The notes under the pieces: model-generated | Database searches by the model: none | The model's input: the letters and a program-made list of their open reading frames with translations, nothing else | What the model was told of the DNA's origin: nothing | Shown: one piece after another, positions 48,991 to 61,885 of the stretch | Numbering within the stretch: the stretch's first letter is position 1 | How the letters are laid out: every line of letters starts with the position of its first letter | Assembly (NCBI GenBank): GCA_013350335.1 | Contig: CM023540.1 | Coordinates: 32,405,175-32,469,174, forward strand | Direction: 5' to 3' | DNA length: 64,000 nt | DNA from: Chimonanthus salicifolius | Lineage: Eukaryota > Streptophyta > Magnoliopsida > Laurales > Calycanthaceae | Program-made: the position numbers and the translations under genes

Positions 48991-49390
48991 CAATGAAAGG
49001 GTCCAAGAAACTTTCATCCAAAAAAACAGATTGAAATTTCATATCCACACTCTATTTATTGCTTTAGAGGGTATTGAATGCCCATTTACAAATTACAACT
49101 ATAAAGCCATTTTAATGCTAAAGATTGAGCTCTTAGATTTTTTTTTAAAAAAAACACACACATCTAGCTTAAAAAAACAAATAGTGATCAAAATTGAAGG
49201 GTTTTTTTTTTATAATTTAGATCTAAATCGAACCAACTGAGTGTGAACCTGGATCATCAATTCAGGGTTGGCAAATTAAAACCGTTCTACTAGAAATGCA
49301 ACTTTATACACACCCTTCAAGCTGTGTGACTGATTAATGGAATTTAGATTAAGTAGAATTCCTTAGGATTATGTGGAATTCCTTGTTAGT

Positions 49391-49397
<7 letters not shown>

Positions 49398-49457
<60 letters not shown>
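49398..49457. repeat. (AT)n microsatellite
   Basis: An AT dinucleotide run of about 60 bp in AT-rich intergenic DNA. No gene is seen in 48991-50390. Confidence 0.9.
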
Positions 49458-49461
<4 letters not shown>

Positions 49462-50397
49462 CTACATGTTGAAAAAAAAAATTCCCATTTTTTATTATTC
49501 ATTTAATTTTTTTTCTATTTGAACTCCATCTTACAATAATGTTGATATGGGTATCTTGCACAGTTAAGAGTATGGTTTAGTACCATCTAAAGTCAAAAAT
49601 GGTGGGCCTAAGAAAGTGGAGCACAATTCATAGAAACATTATCAAGATCATAACATCAAGACCATATTTAAAAAAAAAAAAAATTGAAAGTGGGATTTGC
49701 TAATTCATTTTTGTCTTATTTTGATGATTTTGATGACTTTCTGTGAATGGGCCATCAGGAAACTTCTTGTAAAATAGATTTGGGGCAAAAGTACCACACA
49801 TGAACTCAATTTCAGAGTCCTTTCCCTGCAAAAACATAGTGTAACTAGGAACTTTCCAAGACAGGAATATTCTAAGCCATTGATCTTTTCATCTTAATGT
49901 TAATCATTGTTTTATTATTATTTATCATCTTCAAAAGTTAATATAGTTTAAGATGATCGTTAAATAAATCTTGACAGTTCATTCACTATTTGTGATTTGC
50001 TTCCATGTAGGAAAAAGAAAAAAGAAAAAATGACCAATAAATAATTAAAATCGATAAAGACATTTTAAGATTTGACATAACAAGTTTGAAAGTAGATTTT
50101 AAGATAATATTTGTTGAGTTAAAATTTTTGGTTCAATCCTATCATATTATTATCTAAAAACAGAAAATTAATGTAAAAACCATTATTAAATTTGTGGGTT
50201 TAAAATATTTTTTAATATATAACACAATTGAATAAACTTTATTGTCTTTTTTATAAAAATTATAAATTCAAATCATGTTATTATTAAAGATATTATAGCC
50301 AAATGAAAATATTTCATGAATAGGATAGCATAAGGGAATATTAATGCATCTCTCTATCTATCACTTTCAATCTCACCTCGGTAGTTTTTTCTTTGAA

Positions 50398-50893
50398 AAT
50401 TTCTTAAAAATGGGAATTTTAGGTGAAAGCCCTAAAAAAGTTAATTTTAGGTTAAAGCGCTTTCAACATTGATATCAATCAATTCATGGACGAAAATGTC
50501 CTTCACTTGTAAACACACGTCGAACTGTTGAAGTATTGCAATTTTTTGCGATATCGCAACATGATGATATTTGCGATATCACAAGCTGTGATTTTTTCGG
50601 TTTTCGGTGATATATATTAAATATCAGCTGATTTTGGTTGATATTTCAATTAATAATTTACTGATATTATATTTGTACGGTTGAGATTTGAGATATCGGC
50701 CGATATCAGCTATATATATTCAATATTAGCCGATTTATATCAATTCAAAAATACGACATACCAACTGATATAATATGTATCGACCTATATATTATAGGTA
50801 TCAACATAAGTGGTCTACGGCAGTTTCACATAAAATTGATCTGTTCCGGCACTTTCACCTACAATTTCTATTTTTGAAGAATTTTTAATTAAA
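50398..50893. mobile_element. MITE-like element with about 35-bp inverted ends and nested ATATCGGCC arrays
   Basis: The left end has TTTCTTAAAAATGGGAATTT followed by TAGGTGAAAG. The right end, on the minus strand, has AATTCTTCAAAAATAGAAAT followed by TGTAGGTGAAAG. The interior 50560-50800 carries GCGATATCGC and GATATCGGCCGATATC palindromes. No ORF is present. The target duplication is not resolved because the flanks are AT-rich. Confidence 0.55.
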
Positions 50894-50899
50894 AAATCT

Positions 50900-51922
50900 C
50901 TTTATTTTGATTTTTCAAGAAACCTCTCTGAAGTATCTGGGAAATGTAACATGCCCAGACCAAGCATTTCACCGATGGGACAGGGATGAAAGGACAGACA
51001 TATTTTATAGGTATTTTTGTTAACTTTATATGAAAATTTAAGAAGGGGAGTTATTCTCGCTTGTGTATTTTGTGTAAAAAGATATGGATTTTAGGGTATT
51101 ACTCATTTTATCTTTTCACCATCATACAAAAGTATTTAAAAAAAAATCAGTGATCCGATTTGCTTTTCTGTGTAAAGAAACAATCTCACTTAAATAAATT
51201 TCAGTATCCAAATTTAGTGATTCGAATTCAATGAGCAGGTCAATGAACAGATTTATACAGCAGTGGAATGGTCAGTGATCCGGTGAGTCAGTCAGTCTGT
51301 CGATTTACACTGCAGTGAAAGGACAAAATGGACAATATCATAAATCCCATGTCTTATTACACAAAACAGCCATGGGAGGATCGGTACCGTTTAAGAATAT
51401 GTAATTTGCGTACCAAGTATCTCTTTTTTAAAAAAAAAACTCTGATGTATCAGCCATAAACACATAATGCGGCAAATTTTACTATTTTTTGATTTTTTTT
51501 TAAATACAAAATATGACAGAAAAAAATGGAAAAATGGAAAATCTATTTTAAACATCTTTTAGATAAAAAAAAAAAAAGTCTCTTCCGCATGGTATAGTAT
51601 CAGACTACGAAAGCAATTTTTTTAATACGAACAAGGTATGTTAAAAAATTAAAAAAGAAAGTATAAATTTAATTTAAAAATATTTAAAATCAACATTAAC
51701 AAACACCTAATATAAAAAATCATATTCTTTAATGTTTTATAATGTATCTTCTATTACAATCCATAAGTTTTTTAACTTTAATTTCATGATAATGCCCTAC
51801 AAAGTACAAACTATATCCATTACTTTAAGAAATCTTCATTCAATTTATTAAATACTCAATATCATTCCATTAAATTCTTCACAAAAATCCCCAAAATGAA
51901 GATAATCTTAGAGCAAAACATT

Positions 51923-51970
<48 letters not shown>

Positions 51971-52610
51971 AAATAACTTAAAATAGACAGATCTAAATGG
52001 AAATAATACAGAATAGCATATCACCTAGGATTTAGCCATGATAATTGACCTTAAGTTTCAAGCGTGGTCCACTTTATTTCAATTTTCAACCCATCATAAT
52101 ACAGAATAGCATATCACCTGGTCTTTGGACCAATCATGAAAAACAAAACGCAGACATCCCACCTTTTTGTTCCTTCAAGAAAAGCCTCAAGCCGCATCTC
52201 TTTCCTTTTTACCAACCAAAGTTAAACTGAAAATAGAGAATGCGAAGTTTCATTGCAAACTTCTCATCTTAACCATCTGATCTTCAACTTCTAAGTTTCA
52301 AAAAACATGTGTCGTTGATTTATAAAAGTCTGAAATCAAGAAATATGATGACCAAACGAACATGAAACTCCATTCACTTCTTACTCAGTAATCAGTATAA
52401 TATTTTCTATACCACACCCAAAACTATTTAGAGCTTAAGGTCATTTAAAAGATGATTTTGGTATCAAATATCAGTAGAGAGAGAAAGAAGAATGCCATCA
52501 ACCAGAGTGGTCACATAGAAGAACTTTCGGTCACCCTTTTAGCCGTCTCTTTGATTGTCTCAACACCTTATCTTAGCCGTCCATTGCTTTATGGCACATC
52601 CATTATCTTC
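50900..52610. other. AT-rich intergenic DNA with (GA)n and a short direct repeat
   Basis: A GA microsatellite occupies about 51927-51971. A 24-bp direct repeat, ATAATACAGAATAGCATATC plus ACCT, is at 52003-52026 and 52096-52119, offset 93 bp. No gene is supported before the small ORF at 52671. Confidence 0.6.
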
Positions 52611-52670
52611 CACTGCTATATAATCACTTATGAGAGTATCTAATGTCAGCTACACATGCATGTGGTGAGG

Positions 52671-52961
52671 ATGGCAAGTCATTCTGCATCTTCTACCTCT
52701 CAATACTCTGGCTCTTCTCAATGCTATTCTTATAAAAACATGGCCCCAGACACGGCCATCCCCGAAGTTGCAGGCGCCTCTGAGAGTGACAACACTGACG
52801 GGGCACGAATTGGAAAGGGCTTGGGCGATTCCCACTTTGGGACAGTGGCAAGAAGAGCATTGCACGCATCTGATTTCCGACGTGGAAGGAAGGCCAGAAA
52901 GAAGGATAACAAGTCGCTGCCAAGTAGATTGAGCAAGATGTCCTTAGCAGATGAGATGTAG
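52671..52961 (+). CDS. Possible small basic protein, 96 aa, single exon
   Basis: I do not recognise this protein. The frame begins at GAGGATGGCAAG, a good plant start context. A TATA box, CTATATAATC at 52616-52625, lies about 50 bp upstream. An in-frame ATG at 52656 would add five residues. The product has a Ser-rich start (SHSASSTSQYSGSSQ), an acidic middle and a basic stretch near residues 72-80 (FRRGRKARKK), then SRLSKMSLADEM. No signal peptide or membrane segment is seen. The local GC content is higher than in the flanks. Against it: no domain, short length, and competing open frames on the minus strand. It could be a gene fragment. Confidence 0.35.
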   Translation: MASHSASSTSQYSGSSQCYSYKNMAPDTAIPEVAGASESDNTDGARIGKGLGDSHFGTVARRALHASDFRRGRKARKKDNKSLPSRLSKMSLADEM

Positions 52962-54671
52962 CAAGTTAGGAACTCTGAGAAACCATTCCCCATGTCAGCA
53001 TCATTTCCTACTTTCAGTAAAATTTAATATAATGTGTATTAGAATGCTGATGGCATGACATTCAATGTACTTTTAGAACTAATATCATCATCATCATTAA
53101 TAATTTTCTCACTTATTGGTTGATTTATTTAGTCCTACATTTTCACTCTACCCTACTGACCTCCATATCCTCTCTCACCGACCTCCATATCCTCTCTCAC
53201 CTTACTTTCAAAACTAATATACATATAAGCAGCCTTTACCAGTTGAGAAGAAGTAATACCACACTTATAAAACATAGTATGAAGTCAAAAATGTAGGATG
53301 CAGTGTGCTTACCAATGGCCACCATGTGTATTTTGCTGCAATGAGATGCCACAGCGAATCCAGTCTACTCTGGGTTGAAGCAAGTGATATCTGACTAAAG
53401 ATCCTGGCACTGCTAACAATCTAGCTATCAGTAAACTGCTACACACATTTCCCACTTGAGATCTGCGTCACAGATTTTTAGAACTATTGTGAATATAGTA
53501 GAATTAGGCATTCCCCAGTCTGTCCCTCACCTGACCATCATTCTCCCATAGCTTATATATTCAAAAAGGAATCAACAACTACTTTGAAATAGAAAAGTTG
53601 CAGTTTGGAGGCCTATGGCCTAGACCGACAAGCTTGCAAACATCTATTTGGTTAGAAATGACATGATTTTATTAAAAATATAGCAAACAGGAAAATTTGA
53701 AACTAAAACAAGTGAGGAGGCTACCGTCATCTTGGTATGTCTCAGGGAGACACTAGTCCACCCTCTTGAGAGTTTGAAGACCCCATTGGATTCCATTGTT
53801 GGAATGGATATAGTATCCCAAGGTAACAATCCTAGCCAACTCGCCTACCCCAGAGACTAGGAAAACCTCCGACTAAGACCCATTAGACTTAGTTCAGTAC
53901 AGAAAACCACTGCCTCCAGCAAAACATCCAATAGAAGTCTGCTGAAACAGTGGATTCCCATGTAACCCTCCTCTTTACTACACTTCTCCATGATATAGAA
54001 CATATTACAGTTGAATGAGGCGAAAGGATTTCAGGGGATTCTCCTGGGTAGGGGTTGAAAGTGAATGACAAGGGAAGAGGCGGGAGTCATGGTTTCTCCT
54101 AACTCTCCATGGAAAACAGATTTTGCATTGGGAAGGAAAAAGGACCCCAGTTTAGCAAATACCAAAAGGGGGAAAGGAGGAGAATCCTCTAGTTTCTCCT
54201 CCTCTCGATCCAAATGGACCTTAGGTGATTCAATTCCGAAACTTCTCCCACTGGATTCACCTATGTACCATGTTTCCAGAACAAAGTAATCAATCACATG
54301 GCACCTTTAGCATGAAGTACCAACTCAACTTTAAACCTTGAATCCTACACCTAATCATCAACTTATAAACAAAATCCTTATCATAAAGTAAATGAAAAGG
54401 GGAAAAGGATCAAAATTCCAACAAGTGGCACTTTTTCTTTTACAACATATATTTTTTGAGGTACTTCTTGATTTCTTACAAAGAGGATCCAAGTAGCTAG
54501 CTCTTTTTACTAAAAAGGAGAAAAAAGAAGCAAAATCTTCAGCCACAAAATGGCAGAGGTGACAGAGCAGTTGTATGATTGCATTTGGATTTACATACTG
54601 CAACTGTTAATATGAACATCAGCATGACACTACTTGTACGTTGTAAATATGCCCCAGTGCAACTCAAAATT
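52962..54671. other. Intergenic DNA downstream of the FRS gene
   Basis: A 22-bp unit containing GACCTCCATATCCTCTCTCA is duplicated at about 53158-53200. Small ORFs at 53889-54603 have no recognisable domain. The 3' UTR of the minus-strand FRS gene probably lies in 54400-54671. Confidence 0.4.
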
Positions 54672-57600
54672 CTATAGGTATCCTAGGCCATCTCCACTCA
54701 AACCTTCACCTCCCATCAATGGGCAGTCATTCGCTTCATGTCCAAATTGGCCACAAGACATGGGGCAGCGCCTCCGTTTCCTAGCAATATCAATTGCATC
54801 TTTTGGTCTTCTTTCTTTTAGCTTTCCCAAAGCGATAGACCCATGAGGATTGCCAGCTCTAAAGCTCTGAACGATACCATCAGAATCCTCTACTTCTGGT
54901 AGAACAAGGGAATCAGATGGACTCCCATAGGCAATATCATTTGTACCATGCATTGGCCTAGGATATTCTTTAATACGAGATAATACTACTGCAATTTGCT
55001 CACAAGAAACATCAAGCCGTTCTTCTGTCTCAACAGATTCAGTAACAAGAGCTGAAACCATAGACTGCAATTCTTGAACTCGGTCTGCATGTTCCCGTGA
55101 AAGTGTCTGAAAGAGCTTTGTAGAAGAGGAGCTGACACCACGCCAGCGAAAGGGTAGATATTGGTCTGGAATATGAAAACAATTATTTGTAGAAAGAACC
55201 CGAAGAACATGCCTACAGAGGATTCCTGAAAACTCAAACAGACGACAGCTACAACTAATGAGCTCTTCTCGAGGTACCCAAATCACCTTAGACCCACCAT
55301 CCATCTGTGTATGGTATCTCACGAGAAAACAACCCTCTTCCATTTGAAATGATGCATACTGTGGAGCTAATACTAGCTCTTCTTGGAGCTTACAGAATGC
55401 ATAAGGTGTAAGAACAGAAGCTGCATGTGATTCAATGGGTGAACCAGTTTTGAGACAGACTTTATGAAGTTTCCGTTGCATCTTTTGTTTTACTCCAGCC
55501 TGATCTTTAAAATCAACAATGACAGCTACCTGTAAACAGAGATGCTTTACAAATAAGGCCACATAATTAGATCTGAACAAGTCCATAGGCACTGTTTGCT
55601 TGTACTATGTACTAGAAATATTAAATGGATAGCCCTATGTTGTCAACACAATATCTCCTCACCTTGAACAGGGATATCCCAATATCTACCATTCAATTAT
55701 CCTAACTTTCCAAATTTGCAAGTTTATTAAATGTGGAATTCGACAATTGACAAGTATTGTCTTTCTAAAGGCACCAATCAGGTGCTGGGATCATCTGAAG
55801 AAATATTATGGAATTCCCGACATTGATGGGGCTTATCAGATTAACTTCATAAACTACCGAATTATGGGCCTATTCATGTCATTGCTGGTAGGGGAAAAAG
55901 TTACTTCTCTCACTTGGGCAACTCATAACAATAACCATTTGCAGGTAACTAACTTTTCAGCCACCCACCTGGGCGCTCTTTCCACTGATCCAACCTCCTC
56001 ACACTACTCCCTGTGAGCTGGATAAGTCCCAAATTTGATGACAATCAGCTAATAGACCCATTATCAGACTAAATCAACAACTTGCATACATCTCTATCCT
56101 AGACTATTTGGGTTATCAATACTTGAATAGAAATTTGACGAGCGAATTGAGGCATCATGAATCCATAATAGATATCACCATTACCCTCCCTTGCCTCTTT
56201 TATTTATTTTTTCTCTCCATCCACAGTCCCCACAAAAAAGTTATCAAGAAAACTGTTTTATTTTCTATAGAAAATTTCTTTACAGAACAAAACAAAGGTG
56301 GCATACTTGCTCCAAAAAACGGTCAAGTCGAGATTGGGCACTCAAGAATCGTTGTATGAAAGCATTTATAGACTCTGCTTGGGAAGTGGTGTTCATTCCT
56401 GCAAAGAAGTAACATCGCGAGTATGGCAAAGCCCAAAATGTCCGTAATGCATACAAACTGACAATATGCTTATTTGTATGGAGCCCATATGCATCAAGCA
56501 TCTCTCTCCATCCCAACTCAAAATCATCCACTGTCTCCATATTATATAGTCGATGAAACTCAGCCTTCCAATTGTCATATTGTGAACCAAGAAGTACAGA
56601 AAACCAATCAGAGAACTTTGCAATGATGTGCCATATGCAGAAAGCGTGTTTTGTAGTTGGCATTTCAATTGCAATTGCCTCCTTAAGCCACATATTTTGG
56701 TCGGTCAAGATTGTTTGTGGAGCCTTCCCTTTCATAAAGCCCAAAAAAGTCTGTCATAGACAAAGAAACTAGCATTAGGAACATAACAAATGTCAGGGAA
56801 TATTACTTGAGGAATTTTATGATCCTCAAATGGTTAGTGTCCTCAGACCTTGAGTATCAATAAGAAGAGTCATGCTTCACTGATCCTAGGCTGTTTATCT
56901 GATAGGCCTCACCATGGCTATAAATGACAATCATAACACTTTGATGGCCTGTAAAATAGACAGTTATTCAAGTAAAACAGCATCTGCTGACATTTGATGC
57001 AGAAAGTGTAAAATCATTAGAATGTTCTGATGTGTGTTATTTTGGGGCATGGTCTACACACATGGTGTTCAGGCTAAACGTATAATCTCGAGGTCTGAGG
57101 ATTCATTATACACCACTGGGTCAAATACCATATATATCTTAGAATTAATGGGGCTTTTACCTTCAATGCCCAGGAAAATGAATGCATATTTTCATCGTGC
57201 AATAGCACACAACCAAAGAAACAGTTCATGCCATGATTGTCTACACCAACCCATATTCCTAGCAACATGTCGTATGCATCCAAACGATGAGTTGTATCAA
57301 AAACCACTGCATCACCAAAAGCCTCATAGGCTCGAATTGAAGACGCATATGACCAAGCAATATGCTCCAACCTGTTGTGCACATCAATCTTGAACTCATA
57401 CTTGAAGTTGGAGTCCTCATCCTTTATTTTCTTGCACATTGAAAGAAGGTCAATGGCATCATTATCTCGGTCAACATTTCTAAATGATTGCAACAGGTTT
57501 CTCACATCTATTTCTGTAAATGGTAAACAACCCAGTTTCACACCTTTCTCTAGCTCCATCAATCTAAGCATTTGCCGTACTGACATTCCAGCTTTAGCAA

Positions 57601-58129
57601 ACATGCAAATGCGGCTTTTATCATCTGCTGATATGGTGCAATATGCAGGAAGAAGCCGGACTTCACTTGATTTTAAGAGCTCATGGTTGTGAATATTGCT
57701 AAAGCCAGTAATTCGCCATTCAGGCACATCGAAATCTGCCCTTTTGACTATTCGCATGTATGCCTGGCACCCACATCGTGACGATTTTCGGTTTCTTTGT
57801 AGTTTGTTTTCATCTGATGGTTTTATCTGTGGATAACCACCACGATGGCAAGTAAAATCCCTTCTTGTAATTCCCCTACCAACCCCATCTTTTCCTCTGG
57901 TACGATGACGCCTGATCGAGAAACCACACTGCTTTGCAAAACTGCAGTAAAATTCATAAGCAGCATCTTGAGAAACAAATCTTTGGCCAATAAATGGAAC
58001 AAGATTTACAGAAGTTTGCCGTGATAAAATCGTGTCCTCAGGTGTTTCCTCTATCGTGCCAATATCATCCGTTGACAAATCTGTACCATTGTCTGAAGCT
58101 TCCATCACTATTCCTGTTTCTTCAGACAT
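54672..58129 (-). CDS. FRS11: FAR1-related sequence protein (FRS11-like), 756 aa, three coding exons
   Basis: Transcription factor derived from a Mutator-like transposase; FHY3/FAR1 relatives act in the nucleus in light and developmental signalling. Exons: 57161-58129, 56307-56750, 54672-55529; 2271 nt in frame, GT-AG borders. The order of conserved blocks follows Arabidopsis FRS11 (At1g10240). An acidic N-terminus is followed by the FAR1 zinc-finger DNA-binding region (about 55-155: FYCSFAKQCGFSIRRHR, FTCHRGG, RCGCQAYMR, HNHELL). The MULE transposase core spans about 285-450 (VVFDTTHR, GVDNHG, ILTDQN, KHAFCIWHI). The SWIM zinc finger has Cys564, Cys566, Cys576 and His578. At the C-terminus is an added knuckle-like CX3CX4HX4C (Cys726, Cys730, His735, Cys740). 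The start is the ATG at 58129; the open frame runs on upstream without another ATG. The protein is longer than Arabidopsis FRS11 as I remember it, owing to the C-terminal tail. Confidence 0.92.
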
Positions 58130-60828
58130 TATTTCCCTTACAGACAGCAATTATAGTACCTGCATAAGGTATTCTACATTTCCACAGATTAAATTAGCAA
58201 AGTAGATTGCCAATCTTATAACCTATCAAAACATAAAGACTGACAATGGAGAATTTCCAATGCCAACTAAATAAAAGATTTATTTCCAATATCAATGTTA
58301 ATACTTGGTAGGAGATTAGGTTTGTTAAAGAAAAGAGATTTGTTTCCCAATCTTCCCAATTTGTAATTATTTCATTTTCGGTTGAAAAATAAGCCCTATA
58401 TGGCTTAAAATGAATAACGAAGGCATGAGATAATTTTCGCCCAAGTCAACTTGGCTATAAGAGGTTTGGTTTCACCCTGCATTGGGCCATAAACATGGTT
58501 TGGAGGAAAGGTTTCTCCTAAAAGTGAAACCCTATCCCTACTTTTCTACATTTTCTTTCTTTCTTTTTATTGCATTTTCCCTACTTTTCTTGTATGGGTT
58601 CCTAACATTTGGTTCAAAGCCTCCATCTCCATCTCCATCTCCACTTTTATCTATCTCTATTAAAAGAAATCAATTTATATCCCTCCATTGATCCCATTAC
58701 AGCCAGCGGAACTTAGATCAGGTGGCCTTTCAGCCAGTCTCCCCATTATCCCTCCATTTTTTTCCACTTTTCTTTCTTAAAGAATTAAGGGGAAAAGACC
58801 CATGTTTCCCCTCCCTCCCACTCCTTAACCTTCATTTCTTATTATTAAAAAAAAGGTCCTACAAAGCTGCAAGACAGTTAACATTTTTTCCCTTTTCTTT
58901 ATTAAAAAAAAAAAACAATAGCCTAAAACCATCCCTTTTTAACTTCATCTGCTCATTTCTCTCATGTCTCACCCATTCCCAGCTATTTCTTCCACCTTTC
59001 TTCCCAACCCTCCAAGCCAGCCCCTACCAACACATCCATCACCCAGCCCACCCTCTCACACTAGCCAATTTCTTTGTCCACTCTACGTCAAATATCTTCT
59101 CTGACCCTATCCCATCCATTCATATTTAAAAAGAAAAAAGGAAAAAAAAATCATTCCTTTGCGAACCCACCTCTTCCATTTCCTCAAATCTTCTCTATCT
59201 TTCCTTTTTCTATCCGATTAAAAAAACAACAACAACAACAACAACGAGAGGGTCCAAGCCTAGCGCCACCCACCCTTTTCCATTTACTCTTGACAATCGT
59301 ATCCTCACCTATTCAATTATAACTAAACAAGTCTCATTGTGAAACTTGAGTTGGTTGTTTAACAGAATTTTGTGGCCATTCAAGACATGTCCAAAACCTT
59401 GAAAACCTTGTTGGCAACAATTGAAACAATTCAGTTGAAGGTGACTGGCGAGACAAAGATTAATAGGAAGATAGATTGAATTCTACCATGACTTCGAAGG
59501 GAGATAATAATTGAAGCCTTTTGAAGTTATTTATATTCATTGAATCATGGATAGTGGAGAAGTAGAACTCAAAAAGTCGACCCCAGATAGCCTTCGCTTT
59601 GATGATGATGATGATGAAGGATACAATTTTATTAAAAGGGTAGAGTGAAAACATAGAAATCATAAAGTTGACAGGAAAAACAAGGTAAAATGGTTGTGAC
59701 AATGCCGATGGATATAAAATAAAACAAATTCATAGAATTCCTAACACATTCTAGTGGCTTTGATACTATAGTTAATAATATATCTTACATGGCCCGTAAT
59801 GCAATCCACTTTGAGCATGGACACATCCATATATATAATATACATACATCATCACTAACAACATCATTTCCACGTCTATTTGATGTTTGCTTTCTAAGTC
59901 CTACCTTTCCAATTTAGTCTATCATCCATAATTTGCCAAGTCCTTTCTTACCACCTCAATTGAAGCCTTTAATGGCCTCAAACTCTTAAAAAAGTAAAGT
60001 TGAAAAAAAAAAAAAAACACCACTCAGGCACATCCACCAAACGTGGGGAATTATCTACTGTGAATTGAACAACTAGTTCGGGTTAAGCCTATAATTACAA
60101 TGTTTCTCACCCTCACATTTATTATTATCCTACCAATTAGATTCATATTGAATTTGAACTCATTTCAAGATACACTTACCAATAGATTAAACTCAAGTCA
60201 TGTCGATGGTTCAAGTTTAGAAGCTTTAGAGTCATACTCAAAATTATTTGCTCAAGCTCGATTCTTGCACATTTCTACAGGAAGTGTAGATCTTTCAAAC
60301 AAGCTCATTCTCATTATCTAAAATAAACCCTGTAAAAATTAGTTATCCAGTTCACAACGGATAATTTCTCGGTCTTCTTGCATAGGTGTTTGAACAGGCC
60401 CATTTGCCTTTCAAAACAAACAACAATACCATAAATCCAGAAATTAGAATCATGTACAGCATAAGAAGTGATATGTAAGTATTACAAAATAGAGGAAAAA
60501 ATTAAATATATCCAATTTCAAATTTCTCTTGCTGGATTTGAGAATGACTTACTTTAAATCGTCTCGATTTCAAGGCTCGTCAAAACCCTAAAAATCCGAA
60601 TACCTGAGACTGATCGGATTCGGATTCGAATCAAATCATATCTCATATTCAAACCCGAATTCCAATGCGAATCAGGGAAAAAGGAAGGACCAAAAAGATG
60701 GTTGGGATCAACGGAATGAAACCCTGATAAAAATTGAAATGAAATTCGATTAAAATGTGAGAAAAAAGGAGCAAAAATGGAAGGAGAAATGGAGAGGGAG
60801 TAGTGCGCATCTATGGAGGAAGAGGAAC
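58130..60828 (-). promoter_or_regulatory. Probable 5' UTR of the FRS gene with a 2.4-kb intron
   Basis: On the minus strand an acceptor ending ATGCAG lies just upstream of the start (exon resumes at about 58161). A donor CTCAG/GTATT leaves a first exon ending at 60604. That exon would start near 60800 and is pyrimidine-rich, as expected for a leader. The intron 58162-60603 contains a long pyrimidine-rich plus-strand stretch (58480-59300), a (CAA)n tract at about 59226-59245 and a (GAT)n tract near 59599. Plus-strand ORFs at 58482-59322 are low-complexity products of the pyrimidine tracts. Confidence 0.5.
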
Positions 60829-60836
60829 TATTTATA
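60829..60836 (-). promoter_or_regulatory. TATA box for the FRS transcript
   Basis: TATAAATA on the minus strand, within CCGTTATAAATAGTTCC. A start site about 30 nt downstream (near 60800) would begin the inferred leader exon ending at 60604. The DNA upstream (60840-61130) is unusually GC-rich for the window and contains an AAACCCTAGA telo-box-like motif near 61040, both common in plant promoters. Confidence 0.55.
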
Positions 60837-61139
60837 ACGGAGTACGGCTACTGTGCGCCGGCGGGTTGCACGGGGTTATCGTGAGCACACGCGATGTGGG
60901 CCGTTGGATTCAACGGTTGAGGTGCCGCTGTTTCCGTTCGGCACGGGATGTGAAATGTGCTTCCGGCCCACAGCAGCACATACAAGGCTCACGCGATAAG
61001 GATGGGGGCGCAGCGTTATCTGGTGGGCGTATGTTAGACAAACCCTAGAGTGGGAAAGGCGTTTTGGCTTTTAACGGAGGGTCAAGTTGCTTAGACGTTC
61101 TAAAGTGCGCCGGGCCGAAGCTTAGCCGTTCATCGGAGG

Positions 61140-61885
61140 AACAGTCTAAAGATGCAGCGGAATAAAATAAACAATTTAGTCGTAGTACGTGCTTTTTTCA
61201 CATATGATCGGTAAATGAGAATCCTCCCGTAAAAAAATTATAATTAAGTTAGAGAAAAATTTAAATTAGATTTTATTTTAGAGTACTTATGAATTTATGA
61301 CATAAAAATATAATGTGAAATTGAAAGACTATTTCAAATTCAGCATGCCTACCAAATTTAAGTTGAAAAATTAAATACTAGTCGGATTTAGAGTAAAAAT
61401 AAAAGATATTCATTGATATTTGATAACTAAAATCAAGTGACTATAATTTAAATTTTTAAATAAAGTTTGATTCATATGATCAAATGCTAAATGAATTTTC
61501 ACCTCCATCGGTCAGATTTCTTTATTGTACTCATAAAAATAAAAAAATATAAGTCTCCTCAGATCTTTCCATTCAAACAAAGTTTATAAGTTACACCTAA
61601 TTGACTTTGTATAAATTACACTTATCATTGGATTAAAATATGACAGGCTTGTACATGTTGATTTTGAGTTATTTAAAATCTATTCTCAGTATCATATTCA
61701 AGTATTTATCTTCCCTAAGTTTTTGAGAGATGGTATGGGTCTTAAGTTTTAATTAATGCCTTCGTGTTTAGAAATGTGGAAGTCCTAGAGTTTTACCTCG
61801 ATAAAAAAATATATATCTTCTCAAAGACTAACCTCATGATTGTAGATGTAGTCCATGCGAAGTACACACTACTAAATACTACACC
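61140..61885. other. AT-rich intergenic DNA
   Basis: No gene or structured repeat is supported in this stretch. Confidence 0.5.

Noticed and set aside
58482..59322. Three plus-strand ORFs of 69-135 codons
   Set aside because: Composed of Phe, Leu, Ser and Pro from a pyrimidine-rich tract in the inferred FRS leader intron.
60803..61048. 81-codon plus-strand ORF in GC-rich DNA
   Set aside because: Its Gly/Arg-rich content reflects base composition. The minus-strand TATA box makes a promoter more likely.
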